Origin: Atherinomorus stipes
Taxonomy: Eukaryota; Chordata; Actinopteri; Atheriniformes; Atherinidae
Assembly (NCBI GenBank): GCA_023101725.1
Contig: JALJCO010000030.1
Location: 62,001-126,000, forward strand
DNA length: 64,000 nucleotides
Direction: 5' to 3'
Position numbers and translations under genes: made by a program
Shown here: positions 21,082 through 31,283 of the stretch, piece by piece
Layout of the letters: every line of letters begins with the position of its first letter
Numbering within the stretch: the first letter of the stretch is position 1
The notes under the pieces: generated by a model
What the model was told of the DNA's origin: nothing
Database searches by the model: none
The model's input: the letters and a program-made list of their open reading frames with translations, nothing else

Positions 21082-21783
21082 TGTCCTGCCCTCTTCACAC
21101 GCCTTGCATGAATCGACAGGTAGATAAACTCCATCCCCAATCACCACACGGACAAAGAGGCTCTAGTTCACTTCTTTAGTGCAGTAACTGGCAGTAGGGT
21201 AAAACTGACAACAAAAAAAACATACAGTTACAAACTGTCAATATTTACATTGTGTGTGAGGTTAAACATATCACAAGTTATACAAAATAATACACAAACT
21301 ATCCAATTGAGGCCCAGATGTACAATAAATGAGATAACTATTTAAATTAACTCCAAACTTTATCTTTTAACATAAAGACAGGCTATTGGTAAGTATATTG
21401 CTAAATACAACGTATCTCCCTGCACATTCACCCAATTCCAAAGCTAGCTCAAACATGTGCTCAAAGAATCTTCTATCTGTGCATTTATCTACTCAATGTC
21501 TCTTTTTTTTTGCAACAATTTACATATATATCAATACATTATAAACTTAAGTATTGCTTTAACATACCGACAGTGCTTTCAAAGACTTGAACGTCTGGAT
21601 GATGTCCGATCAAACAAAGGCATGAACTTGCCCTCTGCTCTGACATGGAAGACTGACTAGACGCTCACTGATGACATCATCAACTAGAGACTTAGACTAC
21701 CTAAGTTAAACCACTGCTACACAAACTCAACAGCAGGGGGTGCTATTAAGAAAAAGAAAGTGACTGGCTGATAAGGCAGCACA
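21082..21783 (-). repeat. BEL/Pao 3' LTR
   Basis: 702 bp, a direct copy of 27868-28570. On the coding strand it begins TGTGCTGCCTTATCAGCC and ends GGGCAGGACA. Confidence 0.95.
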
Positions 21784-21800
21784 CTCCCCGCCTGGTATCC
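21784..21800 (-). promoter_or_regulatory. Candidate polypurine tract
   Basis: On the coding strand AGGCGGGGAG lies directly against the 3' LTR, the expected place for the plus-strand primer of reverse transcription. It is short and broken by one C. Confidence 0.5.
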
Positions 21801-21858
21801 CAAGATACCACAATGTGTAACCAAAGAGTTCGCGCCGGAATGATGAGAGCACTTGTTC

Positions 21859-24800
21859 CTAGTCCTCAGGAGAGAACAGCAAGACCACTTCCGCCACGGG
21901 CCTAAGAAATAGCTTCATTCCATCCCGTCCGTTGATTTTCACCTCCACCTTACGGACTCTCCCGTCCTTGCTGGGGAAAACCTGAGTTATTACTCCTAAA
22001 GGCCAGTCATTCCTTTTGGACTGACAATCCCTCATGAGCACTACGGATCCTGGTGTGATGTTCGGCCTACTAGATGCCCATCTCCTCCGTGACTGCAGGG
22101 TAGACAGGTACTGTTTCCGCCATCTGTCCCAGAATGTATTGGCAAGGCTTTGCACTTGCCGCCACTGTCGCTTGTACAGATCCCTGTCATCAAACTCTCC
22201 TGGAGGAATAGGATGAGGGTCGCTTTTCTGTGTAAGCAATGTGGCAGGTGTAAGGATGAATGGATCTTGTGCATCCATTGACACTGGTACTAGCGGTCTA
22301 TTATTCACAATAGCCATCACCTCAGCCATAAAGGTGGTGAGAACCTCGTGAGTGAGTCTAGAGGGCCTTGACTGGAGAAGCATGGAGTCGAGGATTTTTC
22401 GGGTAATGCCGATCATTCTCTCCCATACCCCTCCCATGTGGGAGGAATGAGGCGGATTTAATGTCCACGTACAACCCTTTTCTGAAAGGTACCTCCTCAC
22501 CATATTTTCATCAATATTGGAGGAGATTTCTAGATCCTTACAAGCCCCAATGAAATTCGTTCCTCGGTCAGAACGGATTTGTTTGACTGGCCCACGGATA
22601 GCCAGAAACCTTCTCAGGGCGTTTATAAAACTTGAGCTATCCATGGACTCTATGACCTCAAGATGGATTGCTCTGGTGCTTAAGCAGGTGAAGAGAACCG
22701 CCCATCTTTTATTGTCCGCATAGCCACCTCTAGTACGCCGTGCAGAGATGGTCCAGGGTCCAAATGCATCAATGCCAACGTGCGTAAAAGGCGGCTCCAT
22801 GCTGAGTCTATCAGCCGGTAAATCTGCCATTTTCTGAACTGCACAGGTCCCACGAAGCTTGCGACATGTGATGCACTTAAAGATTAAACTGCTCACACAC
22901 CTTTTAGCACCCACAATCCAGTAGCCAGCTGAGCGGACCGCGCCTTCAGTAAAATGGCGTCCCTGGTGTTGTGATTCCACGTGGTGATGTTTCACAAGGA
23001 GAGACGCAACATGATGCCTTCCAGGAATGATTAGAGGCCTTTTCTCATCATATCCCAACTGTGATGCCTGTATGCGTCCTCCGACTCTTAACAGGCCATC
23101 CTCATCAATGAATGGGTCCAGCATCCTCAAAGGACTGTTCTTGGGGATTTCTCTTTGGGTCCTGATACATTCCATTTCCTCTGCATAAGTTTCCTGCTGT
23201 ACAGATCGAATGATGGCCTTTTTGCTCTGAATGAGTTCCTCCACTGTGTATGGTCTTCCACAGTGATGCCATCCCTTACAGCTCCTTGTTGAATCATCTG
23301 AGTTCTTCTTGAAGAGGCATACAATATGCCTAAGACAAGATATTGCACGACAAAGAGCCCTCCATGTCGAAAAACGCTCAAAGCGTTGAGATCCAAGTTG
23401 ACCGTCATGGGTGGTGGAAGTCAGCACTGTCACTTGCATGCGAATGTCTTTATCTTGTTCTGGGTCCACGAGTTCAAAGACATCTGTCCTGGTAGTAGTT
23501 TTCTCTGGTTGAGAGATGAACACGGGTCCTGTGAACCAGGTGGTGTCTTTCAGGCGGGCTGCAGGGACGGACCTTGTGGCATGGTCTGCAGGGTTATGTT
23601 CTGTGGGCACATAATGCCATTGTTGTGGCTGTGTGCTCCTCCTGATCCTCTGGATTCGATTGGTGACATATACGTAGAATCTGCGCTTGTCATTATAAAT
23701 GTAGCCAAGAACTACCTTGCTGTCCGTATAGAAAGTGACAGCATCACACTTTATGTCAATCTCAGTTGCAATGACCTCTGCCATGTCCACAGCCATCACT
23801 GCTGCGCACAACTCTAACCGAGGTATAGTTTGTTCTGGACGTGGGGCCAACCTTGCCTTGCCTAATACAAAGCCTATGTGGCAGTTTCCTTCTGCATCTG
23901 TGATCCTTAGATAGGCAACTGCAGCTATTGCCTTATCTGAAGCATCCGCAAAGACACAGAGTTCTTTGCGCTGCGCATCTGTTGGAGACACTCTTGTATA
24001 TGGCCTTGGAACCTTCAGGTGCTGAAGCTCCTTCAGTGATTCTCTCCATTTATCCCAGAGCTCTTTCTTGTCTGAAGGTAATGGAGCATCCCAGTCACTC
24101 GTCTCCATTGAGAGCTCTCTTAGCAAAGCCTTGCCTTGTATAGTGACAGGTGCCACGAATCCTAGCGGGTCGTATAAGCTGTTCACTGTTGACAAAACAC
24201 CCCGACGAGTGAAAGGCTTCTTTTCCTCTTCCACCTTGAACAGGAAAGTGTCTGTCTTCAAGTCCCAGCAGAGTCCGAGACTGCGCTGTATTGGTAGAGA
24301 TTCGACTCCAAGATCCAGATCCTTAAGGTCATTGGCATGATCCTCGGTGGGAAATGCCTCCATAACCTCCCTACTGTTTGAGGCTATTTTATGTAGCCTC
24401 AGGTTGGAGCAAGCCAGCATGCTTTGCGTTCTCTTAAGCAAGTCAATTGCAGCCTCTGTTGTGGGTAAGGACTTTAGCCCATCATCAACATAAAAGTCTC
24501 TTTCAACGAACTGCCTTGCATCCCTGCCAAACTCTCTCTCCCCCTCTTCAGCAGCTCGTCTGAGACAATGAATGGCAACAGCTGGTGACAGACTATTACC
24601 GAAGACATGCACTTTCATGCGATACTCCGTGATGTCATTTTCCAGGTTATTGTCTCTATACCAGAGAAATCTCAAGAAATTTCTGTCATCAGGCCTGACG
24701 ACAAAACAATGGAACATTTGTTGTATGTCCCCTGTGATAGCAATGGAGTCCTTCCGGAAGCGGATTAGTACACCAAGAAGACTGTTGTTGAGGTCCGGGC

Positions 24801-27765
24801 CAGACAGGAGAACCTGATTCAGTGAGACTCCTTTGTGTTGAGCGCTCGAATCAAAGACCACCCGAATCTGGCCCAGTTTCCTTGGATGGTAGACCCCAAA
24901 GCTAGGAAGGAACCAACATTCCTCATTCTCTTCCAGGGGAGGAGCCTCTTCAGCATGGCCATTTTGGAATATCTTTTCCATGAATGAGATGAAATGATCC
25001 TTCATCTCAGGCTTCTTGTTAAAAGAGCGGCGGAGTGAGGATAAACAATCTACTGCTTGTGATCTGTTGTTAGGAAGGCGAGGACGCGGCTGTCTGAAGG
25101 GCAAAGGAGCTACCCAGCTATTGTCCTCGTCTTTATAAACTCCTTGTTCCATGGACTTCAGGAAGAACAAATCCTCTACTGATGGGCCAATCTTGTCATC
25201 CTCTTTTGTCTGTTGAAAGACATCATAGCCCAGGTGCTTTCCACAGCCCTCAGATGTGGGACCCTCCACATAGACTGGTGTAGCCTTGCTGCCATACCAC
25301 TTTTCCTTCACGACATAGCGGTTAGGGCATGGTCCAAACACAGAGTGCCGACCATTTTCCAGAGTGTTGGTATAGTAGGTGCTCACAGTGGCTGGCTTAT
25401 GGACATTTCCCAGACATATGTTGCCAACTATTACCCATCCCAAGTCCAGTTTTTGAGCATAGGGTGAGTTATGTGGCCCATTTATTTGTTTTCTTACTTT
25501 GTGGATCCTTATTATGTCTCTGCCAAGTAAAACCATAATAGGAGCCTTAGGGTCGAGTTCTGGAATCTTTTGTGCTACAGGCTTTAGATGTGCATGATGC
25601 AGTGCTGCTTCTGGCGTGGGTATTTCAGAGCGATTATTTGGAATCGCATTACACTCGATCAGTGTTGGTAGAGTGAGAACCACATGCCCATCCATGGATT
25701 CGACTTGAAAGCCATGTGCTCTTCTTCCTGTTGTTTCAACTACACCAGCACATGTTTTGAGAGAGTAAGGAGAGTTGTGGCCTTCAATGTTGAAAAGGTC
25801 AAAGAACTCAGACCTCACTAACGAGCGATTGCTCTGATCATCCAGTATTGCATATAACCGAATTGCCTTTTCCTGCTGGCCAGCTGGGTAGACTTTCACT
25901 AGACAAATCTTAGCACATGATTTTTCTGTGAGATCTCCTCCACAGACCTGTGTACAGCTCGAGGAAACTGTAGCTTCTTCACCATTGTTCCCTTCCTCCC
26001 CGCCATGCTCGTGTGCAGGGGTTTGGGCTTCTGAGGACCAAGGAGCAGGTCCAGGGTGAAGGACTGAGGTGTGACTCTCACTTCCACATTCGGCACACTT
26101 AATGCTGCTGTCACAGTTCTTAGCTAAATGCGCTGATGATGCACAGCATTTGTAACAAATGCCATGTTGCTTTAAAAAGGCCTTCCTATTCTCAATGGAC
26201 TTCTCCCTAAATCCCCGGCATTTGTGGAGAGGGTGTGGTTTGTTGTGTAAAGGGCATTGCTTAGTATAATCCGCTTTACTTTTACGTGTTATGTCAGCTG
26301 AATTGGTGGTGTAAGGAGACACCTCAGTCTTGTGAACTGAGATTGGAGGCCGACTGCCGAATTTAGGGGCTGACTTTCCCATCACTGGAAGGTCTGTTTT
26401 GCCTGGAATGAGGGAGAAGCTAGGATCATTTCTCATTTTGGCTTGCTGGCAAACGAAATCTACAAAATAGCCAAATGGTGGGAAAGGGGCGTTGTACGCT
26501 TCCTTAAACCTAGAGCCGTGAGAGAGCCATTTCTCCTGCATATTGTATGGCAGCTTCTGCACAATGGGGTTGATACCACGGGCGGTATCTAAGTAGGTGA
26601 GTCCAGGCAGATCTCCATCAAGTTTAGCAGCTTCAAGCTCCATTAAGAGATCGCCTAGCTCTCTTAACCTCCTGTGGTCCTTGTTAGAGAGTTTAGGGAA
26701 GCTATCCAATCTCTTGAACAGCGAATTCTCAATGACCTCTGGTGACCCATAACTCTCATCGAGTCTGTCCCAAGCTGTTTTAAGCCCTTTTTGTGGATTG
26801 TGGATATGCACAGCCCTTATTCTTCGCACCTGAGCAGCTGACTCAGTACCCAGCCACTTCATTAAGAGGTCCAACTCTTCACTGCATGTAAGGTTTAAAC
26901 CTTTTGTAGCATTCAAGAACGATGCCTTCCAAGCCCTGTAACTCTCGGGCTGATCACTGAACTGCAGGAGACCTGAAGACACGAGTTCACGTCTTGCAAA
27001 AAACCTAACCAAGTCTGACATGCTCTGACTGTCAGCAGCATTAGCCTGTGTAATATCTACATACTGTTGGGTTTGAGGACGAGTCTTCTCGTTAAATACC
27101 TCTGCGTGATCTCTGCGATCCATATTTCTGTCTGAATTACACACTTCCTGTGGTGCTCTACCTGACAGGGGTGACATGTGAGCATCAGTATGCCCGACTT
27201 GGCTTCTAGAAAATGAAATATGCTCCTCAGGTTGGTAGTTATGACTAGATTTGCTATTCTGCATTTGGCACTGAATAGTAGCTTTGGGAGGATGCTGTGT
27301 GACAGTAGTTGGTTGATTAACACCTTCATTTATTGACTGATAGGAAGTGTACTTTGCCATGTCCTCCACGTACTGTTTTACACGCTCTGCTGAATCTTGA
27401 GTTTGCAGAGCAAGTTCGGAGCTGAGGTCCTCCTCCTCTTCTCCTATGGCTGCTTCTAACACTTCAGCTTTAGCTTCTGCAGCTGCAGCCCTTTTTTCTA
27501 GTTGAAGAGTGTCAAGTGACACCTCCAAGCGTGTTTTCTCTACCTTTACAGATGCTTCTAATCGTGCTTGTTCCATTTTGATTTTGCTTTCTTTTTCTGC
27601 AAATGCTACTTCTGCTTTGGCAGCTTGGGCTTCAGCCCGAGCTAAGGCTGCAGCTGCACCGGTGGAGAAACCATGTAATCGTTTGGACGAAGATGAACAT
27701 GAAGCGTGTGACCTTGTCCGTAATGATTTAGATCCTGATGATTTTCTGTCAGACATCTTGGGCAA
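21859..27765 (-). CDS. BEL/Pao gag-pol polyprotein, 1968 aa
   Basis: One uninterrupted frame, starting about 100 bp inside the 5' LTR. Order of parts (approximate residues): Ser/Arg-rich start and a Glu/Lys/Ala coiled coil (30-130); a DUF1759-type gag region (250-430); CCHC-like zinc knuckles CYKCCASSAHLAKNC (535-550) and CAECGSESH (556-565); Pao-type aspartic protease with AILDDQSNRS (638); reverse transcriptase with RVVFDSSAQ (968) and the YVDD catalytic box (1091); RNase H with FADAS (1274) and FYTDSK (1348); integrase with a HH-CC zinc site (about 1593-1630), GIDAFGPW, RSDRGTNF and the Glu in GGVWERM (1666, 1733, 1778); and a DUF5641 C-terminal domain (about 1860-1960). It would copy and integrate the element's RNA. 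The length is normal for BEL/Pao gag-pol. No envelope gene follows. All catalytic residues I checked are present, so the copy may be active. Confidence 0.95.
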   Translation of the reverse strand: MPKMSDRKSSGSKSLRTRSHASCSSSSKRLHGFSTGAAAALARAEAQAAKAEVAFAEKESKIKMEQARLEASVKVEKTRLEVSLDTLQLEKRAAAAEAKAEVLEAAIGEEEEDLSSELALQTQDSAERVKQYVEDMAKYTSYQSINEGVNQPTTVTQHPPKATIQCQMQNSKSSHNYQPEEHISFSRSQVGHTDAHMSPLSGRAPQEVCNSDRNMDRRDHAEVFNEKTRPQTQQYVDITQANAADSQSMSDLVRFFARRELVSSGLLQFSDQPESYRAWKASFLNATKGLNLTCSEELDLLMKWLGTESAAQVRRIRAVHIHNPQKGLKTAWDRLDESYGSPEVIENSLFKRLDSFPKLSNKDHRRLRELGDLLMELEAAKLDGDLPGLTYLDTARGINPIVQKLPYNMQEKWLSHGSRFKEAYNAPFPPFGYFVDFVCQQAKMRNDPSFSLIPGKTDLPVMGKSAPKFGSRPPISVHKTEVSPYTTNSADITRKSKADYTKQCPLHNKPHPLHKCRGFREKSIENRKAFLKQHGICYKCCASSAHLAKNCDSSIKCAECGSESHTSVLHPGPAPWSSEAQTPAHEHGGEEGNNGEEATVSSSCTQVCGGDLTEKSCAKICLVKVYPAGQQEKAIRLYAILDDQSNRSLVRSEFFDLFNIEGHNSPYSLKTCAGVVETTGRRAHGFQVESMDGHVVLTLPTLIECNAIPNNRSEIPTPEAALHHAHLKPVAQKIPELDPKAPIMVLLGRDIIRIHKVRKQINGPHNSPYAQKLDLGWVIVGNICLGNVHKPATVSTYYTNTLENGRHSVFGPCPNRYVVKEKWYGSKATPVYVEGPTSEGCGKHLGYDVFQQTKEDDKIGPSVEDLFFLKSMEQGVYKDEDNSWVAPLPFRQPRPRLPNNRSQAVDCLSSLRRSFNKKPEMKDHFISFMEKIFQNGHAEEAPPLEENEECWFLPSFGVYHPRKLGQIRVVFDSSAQHKGVSLNQVLLSGPDLNNSLLGVLIRFRKDSIAITGDIQQMFHCFVVRPDDRNFLRFLWYRDNNLENDITEYRMKVHVFGNSLSPAVAIHCLRRAAEEGEREFGRDARQFVERDFYVDDGLKSLPTTEAAIDLLKRTQSMLACSNLRLHKIASNSREVMEAFPTEDHANDLKDLDLGVESLPIQRSLGLCWDLKTDTFLFKVEEEKKPFTRRGVLSTVNSLYDPLGFVAPVTIQGKALLRELSMETSDWDAPLPSDKKELWDKWRESLKELQHLKVPRPYTRVSPTDAQRKELCVFADASDKAIAAVAYLRITDAEGNCHIGFVLGKARLAPRPEQTIPRLELCAAVMAVDMAEVIATEIDIKCDAVTFYTDSKVVLGYIYNDKRRFYVYVTNRIQRIRRSTQPQQWHYVPTEHNPADHATRSVPAARLKDTTWFTGPVFISQPEKTTTRTDVFELVDPEQDKDIRMQVTVLTSTTHDGQLGSQRFERFSTWRALCRAISCLRHIVCLFKKNSDDSTRSCKGWHHCGRPYTVEELIQSKKAIIRSVQQETYAEEMECIRTQREIPKNSPLRMLDPFIDEDGLLRVGGRIQASQLGYDEKRPLIIPGRHHVASLLVKHHHVESQHQGRHFTEGAVRSAGYWIVGAKRCVSSLIFKCITCRKLRGTCAVQKMADLPADRLSMEPPFTHVGIDAFGPWTISARRTRGGYADNKRWAVLFTCLSTRAIHLEVIESMDSSSFINALRRFLAIRGPVKQIRSDRGTNFIGACKDLEISSNIDENMVRRYLSEKGCTWTLNPPHSSHMGGVWERMIGITRKILDSMLLQSRPSRLTHEVLTTFMAEVMAIVNNRPLVPVSMDAQDPFILTPATLLTQKSDPHPIPPGEFDDRDLYKRQWRQVQSLANTFWDRWRKQYLSTLQSRRRWASSRPNITPGSVVLMRDCQSKRNDWPLGVITQVFPSKDGRVRKVEVKINGRDGMKLFLRPVAEVVLLFSPED

Positions 27766-27867
27766 TATTGCCTTTGTATTCAGTGTGACGTGGAACTCAC
27801 TGTTGAATTACTGTGTCCTTGCGAGCCTGTTCATCGTAGTTCAGTCCGCCAGAAAGTGTCGTTTTAC

Positions 27868-28570
27868 TGTCCTGCCCTCTTCACACGCCTTGCATGAATC
27901 GACAGGTAGATAAACTCCATCCCCAATCACCACACGGACAAAGAGGCTCTAGTTCACTTCTTTAGTGCAGTAACTGGCAGTAGGGTAAAACTGACAACAA
28001 CAAAAAACATACAGTTACAAACTGTCAATATTTACATTGTGTGTGAGGTTAAACATATCACAAGTTATACAAAATAATACACAAACTATCCAATTGAGGC
28101 CCAGATGTACAATAAATGAGATAACTATTTAAATTAACTCCAAACTTTATCTTTTAACATAAAGACAGGCTATTGGTAAGTATATTGCTAAATACAACGT
28201 ATCTCCCTGCACATTCACCCAATTCCAAAGCTAGCTCAAACATGTGCTCAAAGAATCTTCTATCTGTGCATTTATCTACTCAATGTCTCTTTTTTTTTGC
28301 AACAATTTACATATATATCAATACATTATAAACTTAAGTATTGCTTTAACATACCGACAGTGCTTTCAAAGACTTGAACGTCTGGATGATGTCCGATCAA
28401 ACAAAGGCATGAACTTGCCCTCTGCTCTGACATGGAAGACTGACTAGACGCTCACTGATGACATCATCAACTAGAGACTTAGACTACCTAAGTTAAACCA
28501 CTGCTACACAAACTCAACAGCAGGGGGTACTATTAAGAAAAAGAAAGTGACTGGCTGATAAGGCAGCACA
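27868..28570 (-). repeat. BEL/Pao 5' LTR
   Basis: 703 bp; contains the presumed promoter of the element. Just inside it on the coding strand, about 15 bases in, TGGCGGACTGAACTACG is a candidate tRNA primer-binding site; I cannot assign the tRNA. Confidence 0.9.
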
Positions 28571-28575
28571 ACACC

Positions 28576-28935
28576 GGTTTGGTGCCCTTTTTAACAGCAA
28601 TGCATAATGCAGAAACAACATCCATACTAAAGCCCACCTGACCCAGACCAACCCCACCCAGATCAAATCCTGCTGTGGACCGCTGGATGGACACAGCCAA
28701 GTGTGGCAGGTGACTGGACAACAAAAAACTGTAGGACAGGGAAGTTCTCTGGATTTAAAACTGTTTGTTTCTCGGTGTAATGCATCATTTGGCCTATTGC
28801 CTTATTATTATTATTAATATTTAAATGTGCTATTTAAGAAAATTTATAGTGCTCCTAAAAGTTTTTCTGTGCTCCTAAATTTTTTCATTTGGGAGCACTA
28901 GTGCTCCTAGTGAAAAAGCTAAGCGTACAGCCCTG
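28576..28935. other. hAT interior, right piece
   Basis: Continues the sequence interrupted by the BEL/Pao insertion. Ends with paired GTGCTCCTA/GGGAGCACTAGTGCTCC words and the hAT terminal repeat. No gene. Confidence 0.5.
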
Positions 28936-29612
28936 AGCGTGTGTTTGATTACGTCTGCTGAAGCTGAACTCCTGGTACTGGAGCGTCATCTTCTGACCAA
29001 ACTGAATACTACACTAGTCTAAATACAAATTCATATTGAATTATATTGACGTTTTATAACAAACAACCTCAATTTATTTATGTAGCAAGGACGGAGCTGC
29101 ATCTTCCTCCGGGAGTATCGGCGTTGTGACGTTTCACCCTGTCAAACACCGGCTGCAGAGATCTGCAGCTTTTGGTTAATGAGGTTTTGTCTGACCGGGT
29201 TTATAGGCCTAAATTTATGGTATTCCACTGCTTTTGTGTGCAGCACTTTGTGATTTTATCTGTGAAAAGCGCTTTTTCCTTCTTTGCTATTGAAGAGAGC
29301 AGCGAGCTGCAGACCGCCATTCGTTCACATCAGGTCTCATTCATTTTCAATGACGGGGCTGGTTTGTTCGCGCGTCAAAATCGCTCGAGTTAAATTTTTT
29401 CAACTCGAGCGAATACGCGAAATATGCTCTATTCGCGCAAGTACAACGCCTCATTCGCCCGAGTTAAACGCATGTTTGGTGCTCATCGCGCCGCGAATTT
29501 GCGTCAAACGCGCCGCGCCAAGCAAAGGCGCGTCTATTTGCACCTGTACATTGACTTAACATGTAATTCATTCGCGCGAATAATTTTATTCGCGTCCGGT
29601 GTGAACACGGGG
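28936..29612. mobile_element. Second Harbinger copy, right piece
   Basis: TACTGGAGCGTCATCTTCTG (about 28976) and ACTACACTAGTCT match (inverted) the first copy's intron at about 17780-17835, so this continues the copy begun at 18602. From about 29370 it is the full inverted counterpart of the left end at 14917-15700. Neither DDE core nor MADF exons are present; this copy was internally deleted. Confidence 0.75.
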
Positions 29613-30929
29613 TAAGAGTTTGAGACGTTGCTCTGACCGGAAGCGTCGTGACTTACCATGGTAATACAACAAAGCGATCTCTGAGCCAAACACGGCTCTG
29701 CTAAATTAATGGCCAAAACGTGCGTTCATTTATTCCAATTCTCTACAAAAATGGTAAAAGTCTGTATGGGGAACCGAAGTCCCACTCCTTACTTCCACCC
29801 CATGGGACCTTAGAAACGAAAAACAGTGGTTCTCTGCCCCGGATTCCATGGACTTGATCCGGTCTGCTGGTGGTTACAAGATGCCTCATACAAAAAGATG
29901 AGTCAGCAGAAAGGAAACTTATTACTTTGTGCAAACACGTTTTTACTCCATCTCCATGGCCAACTAGTCAGTTTGTCAACTTCATACATGAATCATCAGT
30001 TAACTGAACTTCTGACTTCCATAGTAATGACTATCTTAATGTATCTTTTTCAGATGTATTGTTATTGTTATTATTGTTCTCATTAAAACAATGTAGGCGT
30101 ATAGCTCAAATACTCATGTGATTTGAAATAATTATCGATTATAAATTTTCAACAAGGTAATAATTCACAAGTGAGCATTGTCATCACATCATATTTAACA
30201 GAAGTGCAACATATCTGACACATACTCAGGTAGTCCTTCACATCTACCTCATTATAAATTTTTTAAACAACAAAAATTTAACGAAGGAACTATAAATAAA
30301 TTTAGTCAACCAGGAACTAACGGCCATCTCCTATTGCAATGCTGGGAATGAGAAAGGCTAGTCAGCTGAACCAGAGGGAAGTGATGGGTCATCCATGGCA
30401 GTGTAGTGCTGGAATTCACTCGCCGGCTCCCATGTGTCATCCCAGGTTTTGCCACCGTAAAGAATTATTGGTGCACAGTGTCATTAGAACACAGGGAAAA
30501 CTTCAAAATCACTTTTTCCAATAAATTTTTAATTTACAAAGTTCAATTACATTGTAGTAGAAAAATAATGACCTGATCTTCCTCCTCATCATCATTGCCC
30601 TTCTCTTCCTCATGAATCTTATAAACATTGCTGTCACTAGACATGTGAGTCAAGAATTTTTTTCCAGTTGAGAACTGGTTCTAAAATGTCTCATCCCATG
30701 GTATATGCCTGTGACCTTTACGATTCCTCTTCAATGTCAGGGATGTGAGGTTGGCAATGAAAGAGGTGGAACTAAACTGTGGGGGTAATTATATTCGGGT
30801 TTCTTGTCATTAATTTTAATAAAAAGGCAGTGGTGGCTAGTATGCTTTTATTGAATACAATCAAAGGTCAAAGCGAGAGTTGGTTTTCTTTATAGAAATC
30901 GCTCCTCATTCACGTTTGCAGCCAAACAT
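29613..30929. other. Unassigned stretch; short acidic frame on minus
   Basis: 29740-29880 shares words with the dispersed repeat near 14480. Minus-strand 30645-30560 encodes SSDSNVYKIHEEEKGNDDEE and then a stop; it looks like a coding exon (acidic, low-complexity) but I cannot place it. The remainder is AT-rich without clear features. Confidence 0.35.
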
Positions 30930-31283
30930 TTGATTGTTGAAAGTACCATCCTCCCCTTATTTTACTACGGTGACACAATCTACAGACATGCCTGCAAAGG
31001 AATTGTTCAAAAACTGGAGTCAATCTATCACTCTGCTATCCAACTTGTCACTAATACTGCTCATCATTGTCTGCTCTACAGTCAGGTTAAAAGGCCATCA
31101 TTACATACTCGCCATAATTTTCACTGGTTCACTCTCATGTATAAAACTCTCCTTGGTCTTTCATCTCCATATTTATGTAAGCTTCTGCACAGAGTATCTA
31201 CAGCCAAATACACACATGGTCCTCCCATAGAATCATGCTACAAATCCCTAAAACCAACTCTCACTTTGGACAAATGTCTTTAG
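30930..31283 (+). pseudogene. LINE reverse transcriptase C-terminal fragment
   Basis: LPLFYYGDTIYRHACKG, then YHSAIQLVTNTAHH and PSLHTRHNFHWFTLMYKTLL, match the region after the RT core in fish L2/CR1-type LINEs (pattern: L-DYGD-IYR, YHSAIRFVT, W-PSLH-RR-HW). The catalytic core is missing; it is a short remnant interrupted at 31284 by another element. Confidence 0.7.

Larger units (their letters stand above)
21077..28575 (-). mobile_element. BEL/Pao LTR retrotransposon, apparently complete
   Basis: Two LTRs (21082-21783 and 27868-28570) flank a 6.1-kb body coding on the minus strand. ACACC is repeated at 21077-21081 and 28571-28575, a 5-bp target duplication from integrase. The LTRs start TG and end CA on either strand. 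By eye they differ only at an A/C-run (21223 region; one inserted base and one changed base) and at one G/A site near 21742/28530. Few LTR differences and an open polyprotein frame indicate a recent insertion. It sits inside the hAT element. Confidence 0.95.
19085..28935. mobile_element. hAT element carrying the BEL/Pao insertion
   Basis: The left end CCGGGCTGTACAGTGCGAGC (19085; expected first bases CAGGGCTG) and the inverted right end GCTAAGCGTACAGCCCTG (to 28935) are flanked by AGCGT (19080-19084 and 28936-28940). Harbinger sequence continues across: AACACACACAGCGT on one side, AGCGTGTGTTTG on the other. GGAGCAC words occur near both ends. No transposase is found in the parts outside the BEL/Pao element (19085-21076 and 28576-28935), so it is non-autonomous. 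Only 5 bp of target duplication is clear. Confidence 0.65.
14917..29612. mobile_element. Head-to-head PIF-Harbinger composite, 14.7 kb
   Basis: The outer ends are inverted matches: CCCCATGTTCACACCGG at 14917 and its inverse ending CCGGTGTGAACACGGGG at 29612. Similarity extends inward about 250 bp (CGCGAATGAATTACATG, CGAATTCGCGGCGCGATGAG and more). The left half holds a complete two-gene Harbinger. The right half is a shorter inverted copy, split by a hAT element that carries a BEL/Pao retrotransposon. Because both outer ends are the same (MADF-side) end, this is an inverted dimer, not one element. Flanks are TTA on the left and TAA on the right. Both fit the TWA target of Harbinger, but they are not identical. 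Confidence 0.75.

Noticed and set aside
23326..23817. 163-codon plus frame inside the BEL/Pao element
   Set aside because: Opposite-strand shadow of the gag-pol reading frame.
28571..28575. Envelope gene or second open frame in the BEL/Pao element
   Set aside because: Only about 75 bp lie between the gag-pol stop and the 3' LTR, so there is no room for one.
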